Below are positions 1 through 10,814 of a stretch of DNA of 64,000 nt, piece by piece. The DNA comes from Brachypodium distachyon (lineage: Eukaryota; Streptophyta; Magnoliopsida; Poales; Poaceae): NCBI RefSeq assembly GCF_000005505.3, contig NC_016131.3:72953855-73017854 (forward strand). Reading direction: 5' to 3'. Position 1 is the first letter of the stretch. Each line of letters starts with the position of its first letter. The translations under genes were made by a program, and so were the position numbers. The notes under the pieces are model-generated. The model searched no databases. It was given only the letters and a program-made list of their open reading frames with translations, and was not told the DNA's origin.

Positions 1-570
1 GGCATGATACTATCATCCTGGCTGGTGCTGAGTATGGCAGTGGAAGCTCTAGGGATTGGGCTGCAAAGGGTCCAATGCTCCAGGTAACAATGCTTACCCC
101 ATAACTTCTTCAGCTCCGACTTTAACAACTTTTCACTAACTACTGCGCTTTGACTTGGTGATCGCAGGGAGTCAAGGCCGTGATAGCCAAGAGTTTCGAA
201 AGGATTCATCGTAGCAATCTCGCTGGCATGGGCATCATCCCGCTATGCTTCAAGGCAGGGGAGGATGCCGACACCCTTGGCCTAACTGGCCATGAACGCT
301 TCACGATCCAGCTTCCGACCAATGTGAGTGACATCAAGCCTGGCCAAGATGTTACTGTGACAACCGATGCCGGGAAGTCATTCACGTGCACACTCCGCTT
401 TGACACTGAGGTATGAACGTTCTTCGCTGAGCATTTTGCCCAACGTTTATTACCTGTTGTGCTATTTGCTGATGCAATTGTTGATATTACTGTTTCAGGT
501 GGAGCTCGCATACTACACCAACGGAGGTATTCTACCATACGTCATCAGGAAGATCGCCGCCGAACCATAG
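1..570 (+). CDS. ACO: Aconitate hydratase, C-terminal 131 residues (partial)
   Basis: Only the last three exons are inside the window: 3-83 (the exon continues off the left edge), 168-410 and 499-570, joined by short GT-AG introns with matching phase. The product is the C-terminal swivel domain of aconitase, which isomerises citrate to isocitrate through a [4Fe-4S] cluster in mitochondria and cytosol. The family signature [14 protein letters not shown] is read directly at the left edge, followed by the conserved [15 protein letters not shown] block and the plant-type end [10 protein letters not shown]. The Fe-S cysteines lie upstream and are not visible. The ending IRKIAAEP is a little longer than the end I remember for Arabidopsis aconitases. 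Mitochondrial or cytosolic destination cannot be judged without the N-terminus. Confidence 0.95.
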
Positions 571-1153
571 AGTGTGTCCACGAGATGATTTGCGATGAGG
601 CGAATTGTAATTGTTGTAAACGGTTTGTTTAGCAAAGTCTCATTTTTGAGGAATACCCCCTCAAAATATCATCTGAGAAATCAGTAGAGAACTCAGAAAT
701 TTTGAGCGCGTGATGACGCTAGAGGATCATCGCCTGTTTTCATTTCAAGGCACGCTGTTAATAATATGTCTCGCAATTGAGAAGATGCTTTTGCGTATTG
801 TAAGTATATCTGGAAAATGAAAACATCCAAGAAGAAACAATTGGTGCAAAGTTATCTCATTCCATTAGAAAGAGCCATCTCAATGGAGAGCCAGATTCTT
901 TTTCTTGGGATTATACGATCTTTACACGCCACGCGCACGCACATGAAAATGGGCCCATGGCACTGGTGACAGGTATACATACACATGGGAATGCACATGA
1001 GGGCTTGCTAACTTATCGTTACATAACATCGAGAAATCATTAGAACTTTTAGTCGGGCGCCGTAGAGCAACCCTTAATTATACAGCTCGTTTGGAATGTA
1101 ACCAATTTTTTGACTGCTGCTAAGTTGACTGAAATTGCAATGAGCGTCGTAAC
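571..1153. other. 3' flank of aconitase, no gene seen
   Basis: AT-rich sequence after the aconitase stop, expected to hold its 3' UTR and polyadenylation site. No ORF, tRNA or clear repeat was recognised. Confidence 0.5.
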
Positions 1154-1163
1154 AAGTCAAGAG

Positions 1164-1817
1164 TAATGACATCATTTTCGACAAAGGTAATGACTCGGTG
1201 AAACCCTCCGCTCAATTCCTCTTCAGCTATGAACCAGATCCCAAAGACAAGACAAGCATTAGTGTACAACCTGTGATCCCAGCAACAGTTAAAATTGTTG
1301 CTTCCTTCAGTCTGGAAACCCCCGAAACAGGATGGACTAAGTTTTCAACATATCTTCAGATCAGGTGCTTGGGGTGCGGTTCTTCGTGATGAACATGGTT
1401 CTATTATTGTCTCGGCCTGGGATGTGATCAACCATTGTTCTTCTGCTGAGATGGCGAAGGGCATTGCCTGCCTGCAAGGCCTCAAGATTGCGAGGCAGCA
1501 CTCCTCTGCTCCCATTATTGTTGAAAGTGATTGTATTTCTTTGATTCAGGCCCTCGCTTCCTCCTCACAAAAACCGTTCTGCTTCCTGTTCAGTTGTGGG
1601 TGACATCCTTCGTTTCACCATTTCTGATCGTAGTATCCGTTTTATTTTCACCAAGAGAGAGAACAACTCTGTAGCCCATGAGCTCGCTAGTTTCTGTAGT
1701 AAGGCGTGCGTTGAAAGTGTGTTATGTAACTCTATGCCGTCCTGCGTGATGCGTCAGGTTACGAATGATTGTATGCAACTTGTCTCTTGATTAATTTACA
1801 GATCTTCTCTCAAAAAA
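1164..1817 (+). mobile_element. 5'-truncated LINE fragment with RNase H-like domain
   Basis: The segment is flanked by a 10-bp direct repeat AAGTCAAGAG at 1154-1163 and 1818-1827, and the 3' side ends in an A-run (1812-1819), as expected of target-primed reverse transcription. Pieces in three frames (about 1198-1389, 1295-1603 and 1596-1790) read as the plant RNase H-like (RVT_3) domain of LINE polyproteins. Visible are GAWGAVLRDEHG, a SAEMAKG helix with the conserved Glu, VESDC with the conserved Asp, and NNSVAHELA with the late His. Frameshifts and missing upstream reverse transcriptase make it a dead fragment. Because RVT_3 domains also occur alone in plants, the direct repeat and A-tail are what favour a LINE. 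Confidence 0.78.
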
Positions 1818-1827
1818 AAGTCAAGAG

Positions 1828-2399
1828 AAAAAAAAACGTTTGATAAACCGTTGTTGAAAAATGGAAAAAAGTAATCTAAAGAGAAAAGACGTTTTTTTTC
1901 TCCCCAGACCGGAGATAATCTGTATTACCCTTTTTTTTTTCCTTTTACTTCTTGTGCTGCACGTCTGCACCCCTCCATCCTTCTGTTCTGGCCCATCTCG
2001 CTGGCTCGCTGCCGAGCGCCCAGACGGCCAGACGGCCAGACCCCCCTCCCCTCGCTCGTCTCCCTCCTTCTGGCCCATCCCGCTGCCGAGCGCCGCCCCA
2101 GCCCCCTCGCTCGTCTTCCTCCTCGCGCGAGCGCCGGCACCGCCGGTTGGTCTCCCCTTCGGCTCTCTCGCTCCCGACCGTTTCTCCTCGCATCACCCCC
2201 ACGAACCAATTCCGCCCTTTAGCCCCCCTTTTCTTCTCCTTAATTTTCTCCAATTCGTATCGGAGACAAAACATCAAGGTAGGCCGGCCGCTTCTCCAAT
2301 TGGTAACGGAAGACAAAACATCAAGGTAGGGTGGCCGCTCTACCTTGCTCTACTGGGTACTCCGCCTGTGCTTCTCGCCGGAACTACGATTGTTTCCAC
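1828..2399 (+). promoter_or_regulatory. Promoter and 5' UTR region of the DNAJC17-like gene
   Basis: An A-rich then C-rich stretch precedes the ATG at 2400. It has short direct repeats (CAGACGGC twice near 2030) and the tandem duplication at 2246-2330. No clear TATA box was seen. Long open frames on both strands here come from low-complexity C/T-rich sequence and are not supported as genes. Confidence 0.4.
2246..2330. repeat. 46-47 bp tandem duplication in 5' UTR
   Basis: Two imperfect copies, about 2246-2283 and 2292-2330, each run from TTCTCCAATT to ACATCAAGGTAGG. They lie 70 bp or more upstream of the ATG at 2400 and do not alter the protein. Confidence 0.75.
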
Positions 2400-5300
2400 A
2401 TGGCGGCGACGGGGCAGGTCGGTGACGATGTAGATCACTACGAGGTACTCCGCCTCCCGTCCGGCGAGGAAGGCGCGGCGCTGAGCGTCGAGCAGATCGA
2501 GAAGGCCTACCGCACCCAGTCGCGGCTCCGTCACCCCGACAAGCGCCCCGACGACCCCAACGCCACCGCCGACTTCCAGAGCCTCGCCAGCTCGTACAAG
2601 TTCCTCCGGGACGAGTCCCTCCGCCGGCAGTTCGACGCCCGCCTCCGCGGCCGCCGCGAGGCCGCCGCCCGCGCGGCCGCCACAGGGGTCAAGCGACGGA
2701 AGGCCGTGGCAGACCTAGAGGAGCGCGAGCGCGCCTTCGCCGCCGGCGGAGGCCTGTCTGTCGACCCTGCCGAGGTTGCTAAGCGAGAGGACAAGCGGAA
2801 AGCTGCCGACATTAAGCGTGAACTGGATGAGTTCTTGGCGGCCAAGCAGTCGGGCGCCACGGGCGCTGCTTCCACTTCGGTAAGGGTTAGGTTTGATGTC
2901 TCCCTACTCTTTGAATCTTAATTCAATTCGTTAGTTTCTTTGTGTAGCATTGTATTCTGGCTGCACTTATAATTGCTGCCTTTTGGGGTCATGAATGTTG
3001 GACAATTTCTTTAACCTGTAGATATAAAATATCATATGGTGCACCTTAAAACAACTCAGCAATTGTAGCCTAGAGATGAAGCTGGAACATTATATAGCTG
3101 ACTACTACTGAACAGGATCAGCAAAAGCAGTTCATCATCCAAAGTAGCTATGTGCCTATGTATAGGTTATTCAGCACCAAGCATCTTCCTTCTCCACATC
3201 AGATAGCTTTGTCTAATACTGAAGAAAAGAGCATTTTATGGAAATTGCAAGACATTTGTCAAAATAAAGTTTAAAGATTTTGCAAGACATTTGTCTATCT
3301 GTGGTTCAAGATTTATCAGTCTGTACCTTCATGTGGGTACTGATCACGAGTTGGTAATTTTTCATTTTAGGCTTATGGAGATAAGAAGGGTGGAACTCCA
3401 GAAAATGGAGGAAAAACAGACAAGGGAAAGATCTTGAAGGTTTCATGGCAAGATGGTGCAGATAATTACACTGCAGCAAAGCTGGATGAAATCTTTAAGC
3501 AATTTGGCAAGGTTGAAGATATTGTGATCAAGACCCGGAGATCGAAGAGTAGTGGTTCAGCAATTGTTGTGATGGCTTCCAAAGAGGCAGCAGTAAGTCT
3601 GGTTTCTCTACCTTTTTCGTCTTGGGGAGTTTTCCACCTTAAAGGAAAAGTCTTGGTGGCAAAATGATACTCCCTCCGTTCCTAAATTCTTGTCGTTGTT
3701 TTAGTTCAAATTTGTACTAAAACAATGACAAGAATTTAGGAACAGAGGGAGTAGATCTTAAACTAGCACATGAAAATTGAGTTCATTTTAATCTGGAGCA
3801 AGATAGGGGTTCACAAGAATTTTTAAGAAGGTCCCCATGCCTGTGTTTCATCACCCATCTCTTGTTGCTTGCTCTATTTATGTTTCAACTTTGATGTTGG
3901 TTGTGTCATTTCCATATCGCCTTGTGGATCTTTGACAAGCTGTATTATCTGTATCAGAGTTATCATATGTTTTTGTTATGCGGCTAACCAATACTTGTTG
4001 ATCTTTTAACAGGAATTGGCACTGAAGAGCGATTTTGTATACTTACCTTTAAAGGTCAGCACTATGGGCGGGTTACCAGGGTCAACTCAAACATCTGAAC
4101 TGAGGACAAGCAACATTGAAGGAGCTGGATTCAATGATTTGGAAGCATCGGTATTCCGGAAACTTCAAGAGGTAATTAAATTACTTCATTTTCACATTTT
4201 ATTTCCTAGGGAAATTTATGACAATGCCACTAGCCGTTCCTCGAATTATGACTATGCCATTACTTTTTGGTTGATTTTGTAAATGCCACTCCTCTGTTAG
4301 AACTTTTTGCGTTTATGTAATTGCTGTTACATCTCAGCCGTTATCATCCATTTCTCAGTTAATGTGGTGTAAATTGGCCCAATTAGCCTTGTCTACCATT
4401 CACATGCATGGAAGCATATTGTTGTGACCTTAATTAGCTTCATGGAGAGCACGAACAATCAGAGATCAGAGGGAAAAGAACAAAGAGAGCAGCCTAGTCG
4501 ACGCTTAGGCGTCGAAGCGCCCGGCGACGTCAAGGCGTCGTTCTCGCCTTAGATTTCTGACTAAGGCGTCCTGAGGCGTCGCGTAGGCGTCCTGGGGCGT
4601 CGCCTAGGCGCTGAAATCGCCGCTTCGATCCATTCTGGACGCTATCGAGCGGGAAACAGAGATCGGGCGGGAGAAACCAAAATTGGCAGGCATAGGCGGG
4701 AGAGGAAGTGAAATTGGAGTAGGGGGAGAGAGGGGAACACCAGGAGCTCCCGCCCATCCACCTCCGCCGCCAGGAAGCTGCCCGCAGCCCGCCAGATCCC
4801 CCGCCGGCCTCTCCCACTGCGGGAAACAGAGCCAGAAGGCCCAGAACTCAGAAATCGGTGGGAGAAACTGAAATTGGTGGGAGAGGAAGAGAAATTGGAG
4901 GGAAAATGAGTTGGGAGAGAGAGAGGGGAACACACCAGTGGTATAATTTGTGGGAAAAGAGAGAGAAGAGCTCCCGCCGACCAGATCCCATCCTCCTCCG
5001 CCAGTCCGTCGCCAGGCTGCTGCCCGCCAGATCCCCTCCTCCCCCGCCAGTGGTATAAATCGTGGGAATTCAAGATATGAATCAGGTTTTCTGTCTACTC
5101 ATGTCTGCCATATTAGTTCCCCTAGCGCTTTGCAAAAATTGACTAAGGCGTCGCCTCGCTTCGCGCTTTGAGCGCCTAGGCGTTGAGGCGCCCCCCCCAA
5201 CGCCTTAAAGCGCCTGGACGCTTTGTAAACCATGGAGAGCAGGAGAGGGCCTCCAGCTTGCCGATGTTGATTTGTGGCAGCGCAGTTCAGGCATTCTCGC

Positions 5301-6176
5301 CGATTGGCTGTACGAGCTGTCTACCTTGCTATACTGCTGTGTGGATATTGTACACCTGCCGGCCTGGCTTGATCCTAGACTACACCATCTTATCTAGCTA
5401 GCTCCATCCTTCATTTCCCCATTTGCCACAGTGAGTTGAACGCCTTGAGCTGGTCACTGTAGGTGAGGCTTGATGCCGAACTGCTCAATTAGCTTGGCAC
5501 CCTATCTATTAGCATATCCAACTTAGATCGAAACTAATGGAGTTGATAGAATTCCTGAGCTCTAAACCCATGTATGCCATATGCCAGAGAGGAGGCGGCG
5601 TCCCATTTGCCGGACGCAAGGGAGCACCCCCTCCAGCTTGCCCTCCCTACAGGAGTCGCTGTCCATGATACCCCATGCACCCTCGCTAGTTCGCAGCCTG
5701 GAACGCACCATCTCCACCACCAGCTCCTCCGCCGGCCACATCTTGTAAGAAATGGTGCAGTGAAGATAAGAAACAGAGAAGACACGGATATGCCAGTCTT
5801 TTTGGCCGAAAAGACTAGTTGCTCGGATCTGTTAAATGGGTTGATGGATGTTAACGCCCAAAAAGTAACGGCAATGGCAAAAGCACAAAAAAAGTTAACA
5901 GAGCAGTGGCATTTTCATAATTACCCAAAAAGCAATGGCACTTCCATTATCTCACAAGCAACTAGTGGCATTGTCATAAATTTCCTTATTTCTTATGATC
6001 GCTTTGGTCCTTCAGTTTTCGCTGAATTTAGTAAGGATATTTATCTGCTTTGCGGTTGATGAATGAAGGAAATCCGTATTAGATTGCTTGCATGATACAA
6101 ATATATTTGTGTAAAACTGATGGGACTAATAGCTGCATTTTCGACCTTGCAGGCCCAGAAAAGAAAGAAAATGTGA
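2400..6176 (+). CDS. DNAJC17: DnaJ + RRM protein, DNAJC17-like
   Basis: Four exons, 2400-2879, 3371-3592, 4013-4171 and 6153-6176, all phase 0, give 294 residues. The J domain is at about 12-80 with HPD at 45-47, so it can contact Hsp70. A Lys/Arg-rich helical stretch follows to about 160, then an RRM at about 180-250 (KILKVSWQDG, KTRRSKSSGSAIVVM). J domain, charged helix and RRM is the DNAJC17/Cwc23-like order, a spliceosome-associated cochaperone; nuclear location is inferred. The ATG at 2400 is the first in frame; in-frame sequence upstream to 2331 has only GTG. The last exon codes just seven residues (AQKRKKM) after a 1981-bp intron filled by transposons. Intron 2 holds a Stowaway MITE. 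The alternative end is a stop inside intron 3 if that intron were retained. Confidence 0.88.
3670..3751. mobile_element. Stowaway MITE in intron 2
   Basis: An 82-bp near-perfect palindrome starts CTCCCTCCGTTCCTAAATTC and ends in its inverse, with TA on both sides (3668-3669, 3752-3753). This is the Tc1/mariner Stowaway structure. Confidence 0.92.
4209..5985. mobile_element. Mutator-like element in the last intron of the DNAJC17-like gene
   Basis: Long terminal inverted repeats of about 120 bp are visible: GGGAAATTTATGACAATGCC at 4209 matches the inverse of the sequence ending at 5985. They are diverged beyond the first 30 bases. The flanks are TTATTTCCTA (4199-4208) and TTATTTCTTA (5986-5995), a 10-bp target duplication with one change. 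Long TIRs with a 9-10 bp duplication point to a MULE. No transposase is seen, so it is non-autonomous. Its middle is taken up by the element at 4493-5234; the remaining interior (5243-5860) has no protein I recognise. Confidence 0.8.
4493..5234. mobile_element. Nested hAT-like element with 8-bp duplication
   Basis: Insertion of 742 bp flanked by GAGAGCAG on both sides (4485-4492 and 5235-5242); 8 bp is the hAT target-site length. Both ends are packed with GC-rich subterminal motifs built on AGGCGTCG and GCGCCTAGGCG. The middle has an imperfect internal duplication of about 180 bp (near 4670-4850 and 4855-5040). No transposase is seen. Terminal repeats are weak, so the hAT call rests mainly on the 8-bp duplication. 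Confidence 0.65.
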
Positions 6177-6824
6177 ATAATTGGTGCTTCTCAAAACTAT
6201 GAGCTAGCAAATTACAGAGGATATTCCTTGTTACGATACCTGAGGATCGTCAGAATGCAGTTGCGAAATGGGAACATTTTTTGTCGCTGAGAAATTGATA
6301 TGTATCCTGATTCCTGCACATGGTAGACAAAGTTTGTGTGCAATTACTGCCATGCATGTCTGTGCTCGATTGTTGTGTAATTTTGGAGTTCTTTGTAACC
6401 AAGATACACTACAGGTCTACATCTAGTTTTTGTCAGGCAGTGAAAAGGAACCTAATCATACTTGTATTCTAGACCGCACACCTTATTCTTGGTGTAGCAA
6501 TAGATAGTCTGAAGGTAGTTGGTAAGCCCGGGATGCTGCAACGGCAGACGTGTCTGATCGGTGCAAGAGCAGCTGAACTACGCGAGTTCGGCTGAACTGA
6601 AAGTTCAGTACCGTTTGGCATTGGAAAGAACGGATACAGAAAACCGGCACAACAAATTTGAAAATAAATAATGAGATCGATTCGCCCATCGAATCTCATC
6701 TCAAGCACCGCAAGTTCATACATAGAAATAACTAAATTTAAACACAGGATCTAATAACACATGTCCAACTTCATACACAGAAACTTAGATTAAGCAGTTC
6801 ATACATAGACGATTTTAATAAAAC
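6177..6824. other. 3' UTR and downstream of the DNAJC17-like gene
   Basis: AT-rich sequence that should contain the 3' UTR. No gene or recognisable repeat seen. Confidence 0.4.
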
Positions 6825-7496
6825 CTAATCTTTATTACACTTCTTCCTCTGACCGGCGGATGGCGGTGGAGAGGTTGGCGGCGTATGTCGGCGTTGCTCC
6901 TCTTCATCCGCCGTCTTGAGGGACTCGGCAACCGCCTTGTTGTAGGCGGCGTCCTCATCCTCCTCGACGGCCGATGGCGAGGGGGATACGGCGCGACTGT
7001 GGGAACCGGAGATGGCACTCTCTGCCACGTCCTCCCGCCCGGAGTGTCTCATTGTCGACGCGCGGATATTTGCACCTCGACCTCCCCTTGCCGGGCAAGG
7101 GTTTCCGGCAAGGCAAGCTCGAGGCCCACCCAGTTGCTTTGGCGGTGGGCCCTGCGCCTGCGTGCCGTCTCGGAGCGGATGCGGGTGCGGCGTGCCTCCT
7201 CGCTCCGGCGGGCTTCGACTGCCACCGGACAAACCCGACCGGCTGCCGCGGCACGCCTCCGAGCCACTCGAGTTCATTTTGGGGAGGAGGGGGAAATGGA
7301 GTCGTCGGAGAAGAAGGGGATACACAGAGGAGAGAAGAGAGGGTTTGGGTGCAGCAGAGGTGGTGGCAGAATGGGTTTTGTTTTGGTACCGAACCGCTCC
7401 CTCCGACCCGTAGATATACATATACGGTCCGGCCCATTTTTCGGGTACTGTTTGGACCGTTTTTTTTTTTTGCATCCGTTAGAGTTGCTCTAAACA
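6825..7496 (-). mobile_element. Transposon-like remnant, unclassified
   Basis: Read on the minus strand, this starts with AGAGCAACTCTAACGGATGC, a style of end common in grass DNA transposons, followed by TAA in the flank. It then runs into a long open frame (7475-6825) ending in an acidic, Ala-rich stretch (EEDEDAAYNKAVAESLK). A second frame carries an RRXEEARRXRIRXETARRR-like helix. The frames look shifted against each other, so the source protein is probably broken. The other end of the element was not found. PIF/Harbinger origin is a guess from the TAA flank. Confidence 0.35.
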
Positions 7497-7825
7497 GACA
7501 TACAAGGAATCAAGTGGTCAGATGTGTACATTCGTCCAAGTTGAACATGTGATTTGATTATGTGTTGTACAGTAGTTTCCAACCTACAAATCCGGTGAAG
7601 TTTGACGATGTGATTTGAGATGAAGCGTTGCTTGCTTCAACAAAGAAACAAAAAAGAAGAAGAAGAGATGAAGCAGCTCTGCAGCAGCGCGCCATTTAGA
7701 ACAGTGCAAATCCATGCGACACGTCACTGCCCGTTCTTGTCCCTTCCCTCCTCTCCTCTTGGATAAAAACCTCTGGCCTCCAATATCCCCTGCTTCGCCT
7801 CCCCTCGCCCCGTCGTGCCCCACCC
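7497..7825 (+). promoter_or_regulatory. Promoter/5' UTR of the PPR gene
   Basis: AT-rich then C-rich leader before the ATG at 7826, the usual grass pattern. No firm TATA box chosen. Confidence 0.35.
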
Positions 7826-10174
7826 ATGGCCACGCCGCTCGTCACCTCCTCCTCCTCCCGCCACGCCCATGCCTCCTCCACCACCTACGCCTCCCAGCAC
7901 CTCGCGGCCTCGACCTCCAAGGAGCCCCCGCCGCGCGTGCGGCCCAAGCGCGGGCCCAGCCTCAAGTCGCTCGTCCTCTCCCACGCCGCCGCCGGCCGCA
8001 TGCACGACGCCCTCGCGGCCGTGCGGAGCAGCCCGGACGCGTTCCTACACAACGTCGTGATCCGGGGTTTCGCCGACGCGGGCCTCCCGGAAGCCGCGCT
8101 AGCCGCCTACCGCGCCATGCTGGCCGCCGGGGCGCGGCCCGACCGCTTCACTTTCCCCGTCGTCGTCAAGTGCTGCGCGCGCCTCGGCGCGCTCGAGGAA
8201 GGCCGCGCGGCGCATTCGGCGGCGATCAGGCTCGGTCTCGTGGGCTCCGAGGTGTACACGGGCAACTCGCTCCTCGCGTTCTACGCGAAGCTCGGCATGG
8301 TGGCGGACGCCGAGAGGGTGTTCGATGGAATGCCGGTCAGGGACATCGTCACCTGGAACTCGATGGTGGACGGGTACGTGTCGAACGGGCTGGGGGCGCT
8401 GGCACTGGACTGCTTCAGGGAGATGCACGAGGGGCTGCAAGTGCAGCATGACGGTGTTGGGATCATAGCCGCCCTCGCCGCTTGCTGCTTGGACTCAGCG
8501 TTGATGCAAGGGCGGGAGGTCCATGCCTATGTGATCCGGCACGGTCTGGAGCAAGATGTCAAGGTTGGCACTTCTCTTCTTGACATGTACTGCAAATGTG
8601 GCGCCATTGCTTCTGCTGAGGGCATGTTTGCAACGATGCCGTCGAGGACCGTCGTGACATGGAATTGTATGATTGGTGGGTATGCGCTGAATGGATGTCC
8701 TGAGGAGGCGTTTGATTGCTTCGTGCAAATGAAGGCAGAAGGACACCAGGTGGAAGTTGTCACCGCTATCAATTTGCTGGCTGCCTGTGCTCAGACTGAG
8801 AGCTCACTGTATGGAAGGAGCGTTCACGGTTACGTAACTAGGAGTCAGTTTCTTCCTCATGTTGTGCTTGAGACTGCTCTTCTCGAGATGTACAGCAAAG
8901 TTGGCAAAGTGAAATCGTCTGAAACGATATTTGGTCAGATGACAAACAAGACTCTGGTATCATGGAATAATATGATCGCTGCCTACATGTACAAGGAGAT
9001 GTATAATGAAGCAATCACATTGTTCCTGGAGTTACTCAATCAGCCTCTTTATCCTGATTATTTCACCATGTCGGCAGTAGTGCCAGCATTTGTTTTGCTG
9101 GGGTTACTGAGGCAGTGCAGGCAAATGCACAGCTACATTGTCAGGTTAGATTACGGAGAGAACACTCTCGTTACGAATGCAGTTATGCATATGTATGCTA
9201 GGTGTGGTGATGTTGTGTCCTCAAGGAAGATATTTGACAAAATGGCAGGTAAGGATGTCATCTCTTGGAACACAATAATAATGGGGTATGCGATTCATGG
9301 CCAGGGGAAAATTGCATTGGAGATGTTCTCTGAGATGAAAAGTAATGGCCTGCAACCAAATGAGAGTACCTTTGTCTCCGTGTTAACTGCTTGCAGTGTC
9401 TCGGGCATGGCAGATGAAGGCTGGATTCAGTTCAATTTGATGCAACGTGACTATGGTATCATCCCACAGATTGAGCACTACGGATGCATGACTGATCTTC
9501 TGGGTCGGGCAGGTGATCTTAGAGAGGTGCTGAAATTCATTGAAAGTATACCAATAACTCCAACATTCAGGATATGGGGTTCCCTATTGACTGCAAGTAG
9601 GAACAGGAATGATATAGATATAGCAGAATATGCAGCAGAGAGGATATTCGAACTAGAGCATGACAACACAGGTTGCTATGTTATTCTTTCTTCCATGTAT
9701 GCTGATGCTGGGAGATGGGAGGATGTGCAACGAATAAGATCATCGATGATGGAGAAGGGGTTGCGAAGGACGGATGCAAGAAGCATAGTTGAGCTTCATG
9801 GTAGCTCCTGCAGTTTTGTTAACGGAGACATGACACACCCTCAGAGCAAGACGATTCATGAAGTGTCTGACGTTCTGTCGAGAAAGATTGGAGAAACAGA
9901 TTACCCACGAAATCTGTCTGATCCAATCTCTTTGACGTCAAGGAGAACCATAATTCCTAACAAGCATAGTGTCAGGCTGGCTGTTGTCTTCGGTCTGATA
10001 TCATCTGAGGCTAGAGCTCCAATTCTTGTCAAGAAGAATGTGCGAATATGCAACCACTGCCATCATGCGCTAAAGTTGATATCGAAATATTCAAGACGAA
10101 GGATTGTTGTTGGCGACACAAATATATACCATGAATTCTTGGATGGCTCTTGTTGCTGTGGCGACTACTGGTGA
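7826..10174 (+). CDS. PLS-DYW pentatricopeptide repeat protein, At4g35130-like
   Basis: Single-exon gene of 782 residues, start in a good context (cccATGg). The N-terminus to about 45 is Ser/Ala-rich and basic, compatible with an organelle transit peptide. PPR motifs of the P-L-S type run from about 46 to 600 (repeated [30 protein letters not shown] blocks), then E/E+ motifs and a DYW domain ending CCCGDYW. Such proteins bind organelle RNA and direct C-to-U editing. The Arabidopsis relative I recall best is At4g35130 (chloroplast), sharing the EHYGCM and EHDNTGCYV blocks. The zinc/catalytic HxE motif reads H714-S-V: the catalytic Glu is Val, although C742/C745 and the late C776/C778 remain. 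It probably serves as an RNA-binding or partner-recruiting factor and not as a deaminase itself. Confidence 0.93.
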   Translation: MATPLVTSSSSRHAHASSTTYASQHLAASTSKEPPPRVRPKRGPSLKSLVLSHAAAGRMHDALAAVRSSPDAFLHNVVIRGFADAGLPEAALAAYRAMLAAGARPDRFTFPVVVKCCARLGALEEGRAAHSAAIRLGLVGSEVYTGNSLLAFYAKLGMVADAERVFDGMPVRDIVTWNSMVDGYVSNGLGALALDCFREMHEGLQVQHDGVGIIAALAACCLDSALMQGREVHAYVIRHGLEQDVKVGTSLLDMYCKCGAIASAEGMFATMPSRTVVTWNCMIGGYALNGCPEEAFDCFVQMKAEGHQVEVVTAINLLAACAQTESSLYGRSVHGYVTRSQFLPHVVLETALLEMYSKVGKVKSSETIFGQMTNKTLVSWNNMIAAYMYKEMYNEAITLFLELLNQPLYPDYFTMSAVVPAFVLLGLLRQCRQMHSYIVRLDYGENTLVTNAVMHMYARCGDVVSSRKIFDKMAGKDVISWNTIIMGYAIHGQGKIALEMFSEMKSNGLQPNESTFVSVLTACSVSGMADEGWIQFNLMQRDYGIIPQIEHYGCMTDLLGRAGDLREVLKFIESIPITPTFRIWGSLLTASRNRNDIDIAEYAAERIFELEHDNTGCYVILSSMYADAGRWEDVQRIRSSMMEKGLRRTDARSIVELHGSSCSFVNGDMTHPQSKTIHEVSDVLSRKIGETDYPRNLSDPISLTSRRTIIPNKHSVRLAVVFGLISSEARAPILVKKNVRICNHCHHALKLISKYSRRRIVVGDTNIYHEFLDGSCCCGDYW

Positions 10175-10779
10175 ATTGAATGGTTATGGTTGATGGCAAG
10201 CTTGAATGCATCTCAGCAAAAGCAAGAGAACGCCTGTATGTATATACGGTGCCATGACAAATTGCAACTGTTTGTCATAGATCCAGACCTCACTCAGGGT
10301 CTGAATGATGCCATGCTACTGCGGCACTCAAAGAACATCATGGTTGCATTGGCTCCAGGAACAAGGGGTATGCCTTGCTGCAGGTACCGAAGATTACACA
10401 CTGGATTGGAACAAACAAGCATCGCCATTTGGCGTTTGTAATTGACAATGACATGATGTACAGAGTCAATTCTTTTGGACTGAAATTTTTGGAATTACAG
10501 GTAGGTAACTCGGTGTATACCATACATCATACAATGATGAAATGCAAAACAAAAGTTGCTTTCCAGTCGCATTTCTTGGCACACACAGATTTGGGAATGG
10601 CAAGGGGGGAACTGCTTCATAAGTAAGATCAAGGATTTTTCCATTTTCTGTCACAACACATAAACCTTCGTACGTAACCCACAGCAAAATCAACAAAGCA
10701 TAAGCAGCAGCAGGAGAAGTGAAAGCATGGAGACGCATCGGAGCTTGTGGGAGCGGCGCTTGGCTTCCTCGGCCTACAT
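10175..10779. other. Convergent 3' region between the PPR and LYR genes
   Basis: Contains the 3' UTRs of the two converging genes. No other gene is supported. Confidence 0.45.
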
Positions 10780-10814
10780 CTAGGCCCCGCCTCGGCGCTT
10801 GGCTTCCTCGGCCT
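10754..10814. repeat. 39-bp tandem duplication over the LYR stop codon
   Basis: CGGCGCTTGGCTTCCTCGGC begins at 10754 and again at 10793. The two 22-bp identical cores are 39 bp apart (13 codons), one inside the coding end and one just after the stop. Confidence 0.8.

Noticed and set aside
1861..2433. Open frames before the DNAJC17-like gene
   Set aside because: C/T-rich leader sequence, open on both strands, overlaps the tandem duplication and the real start codon.
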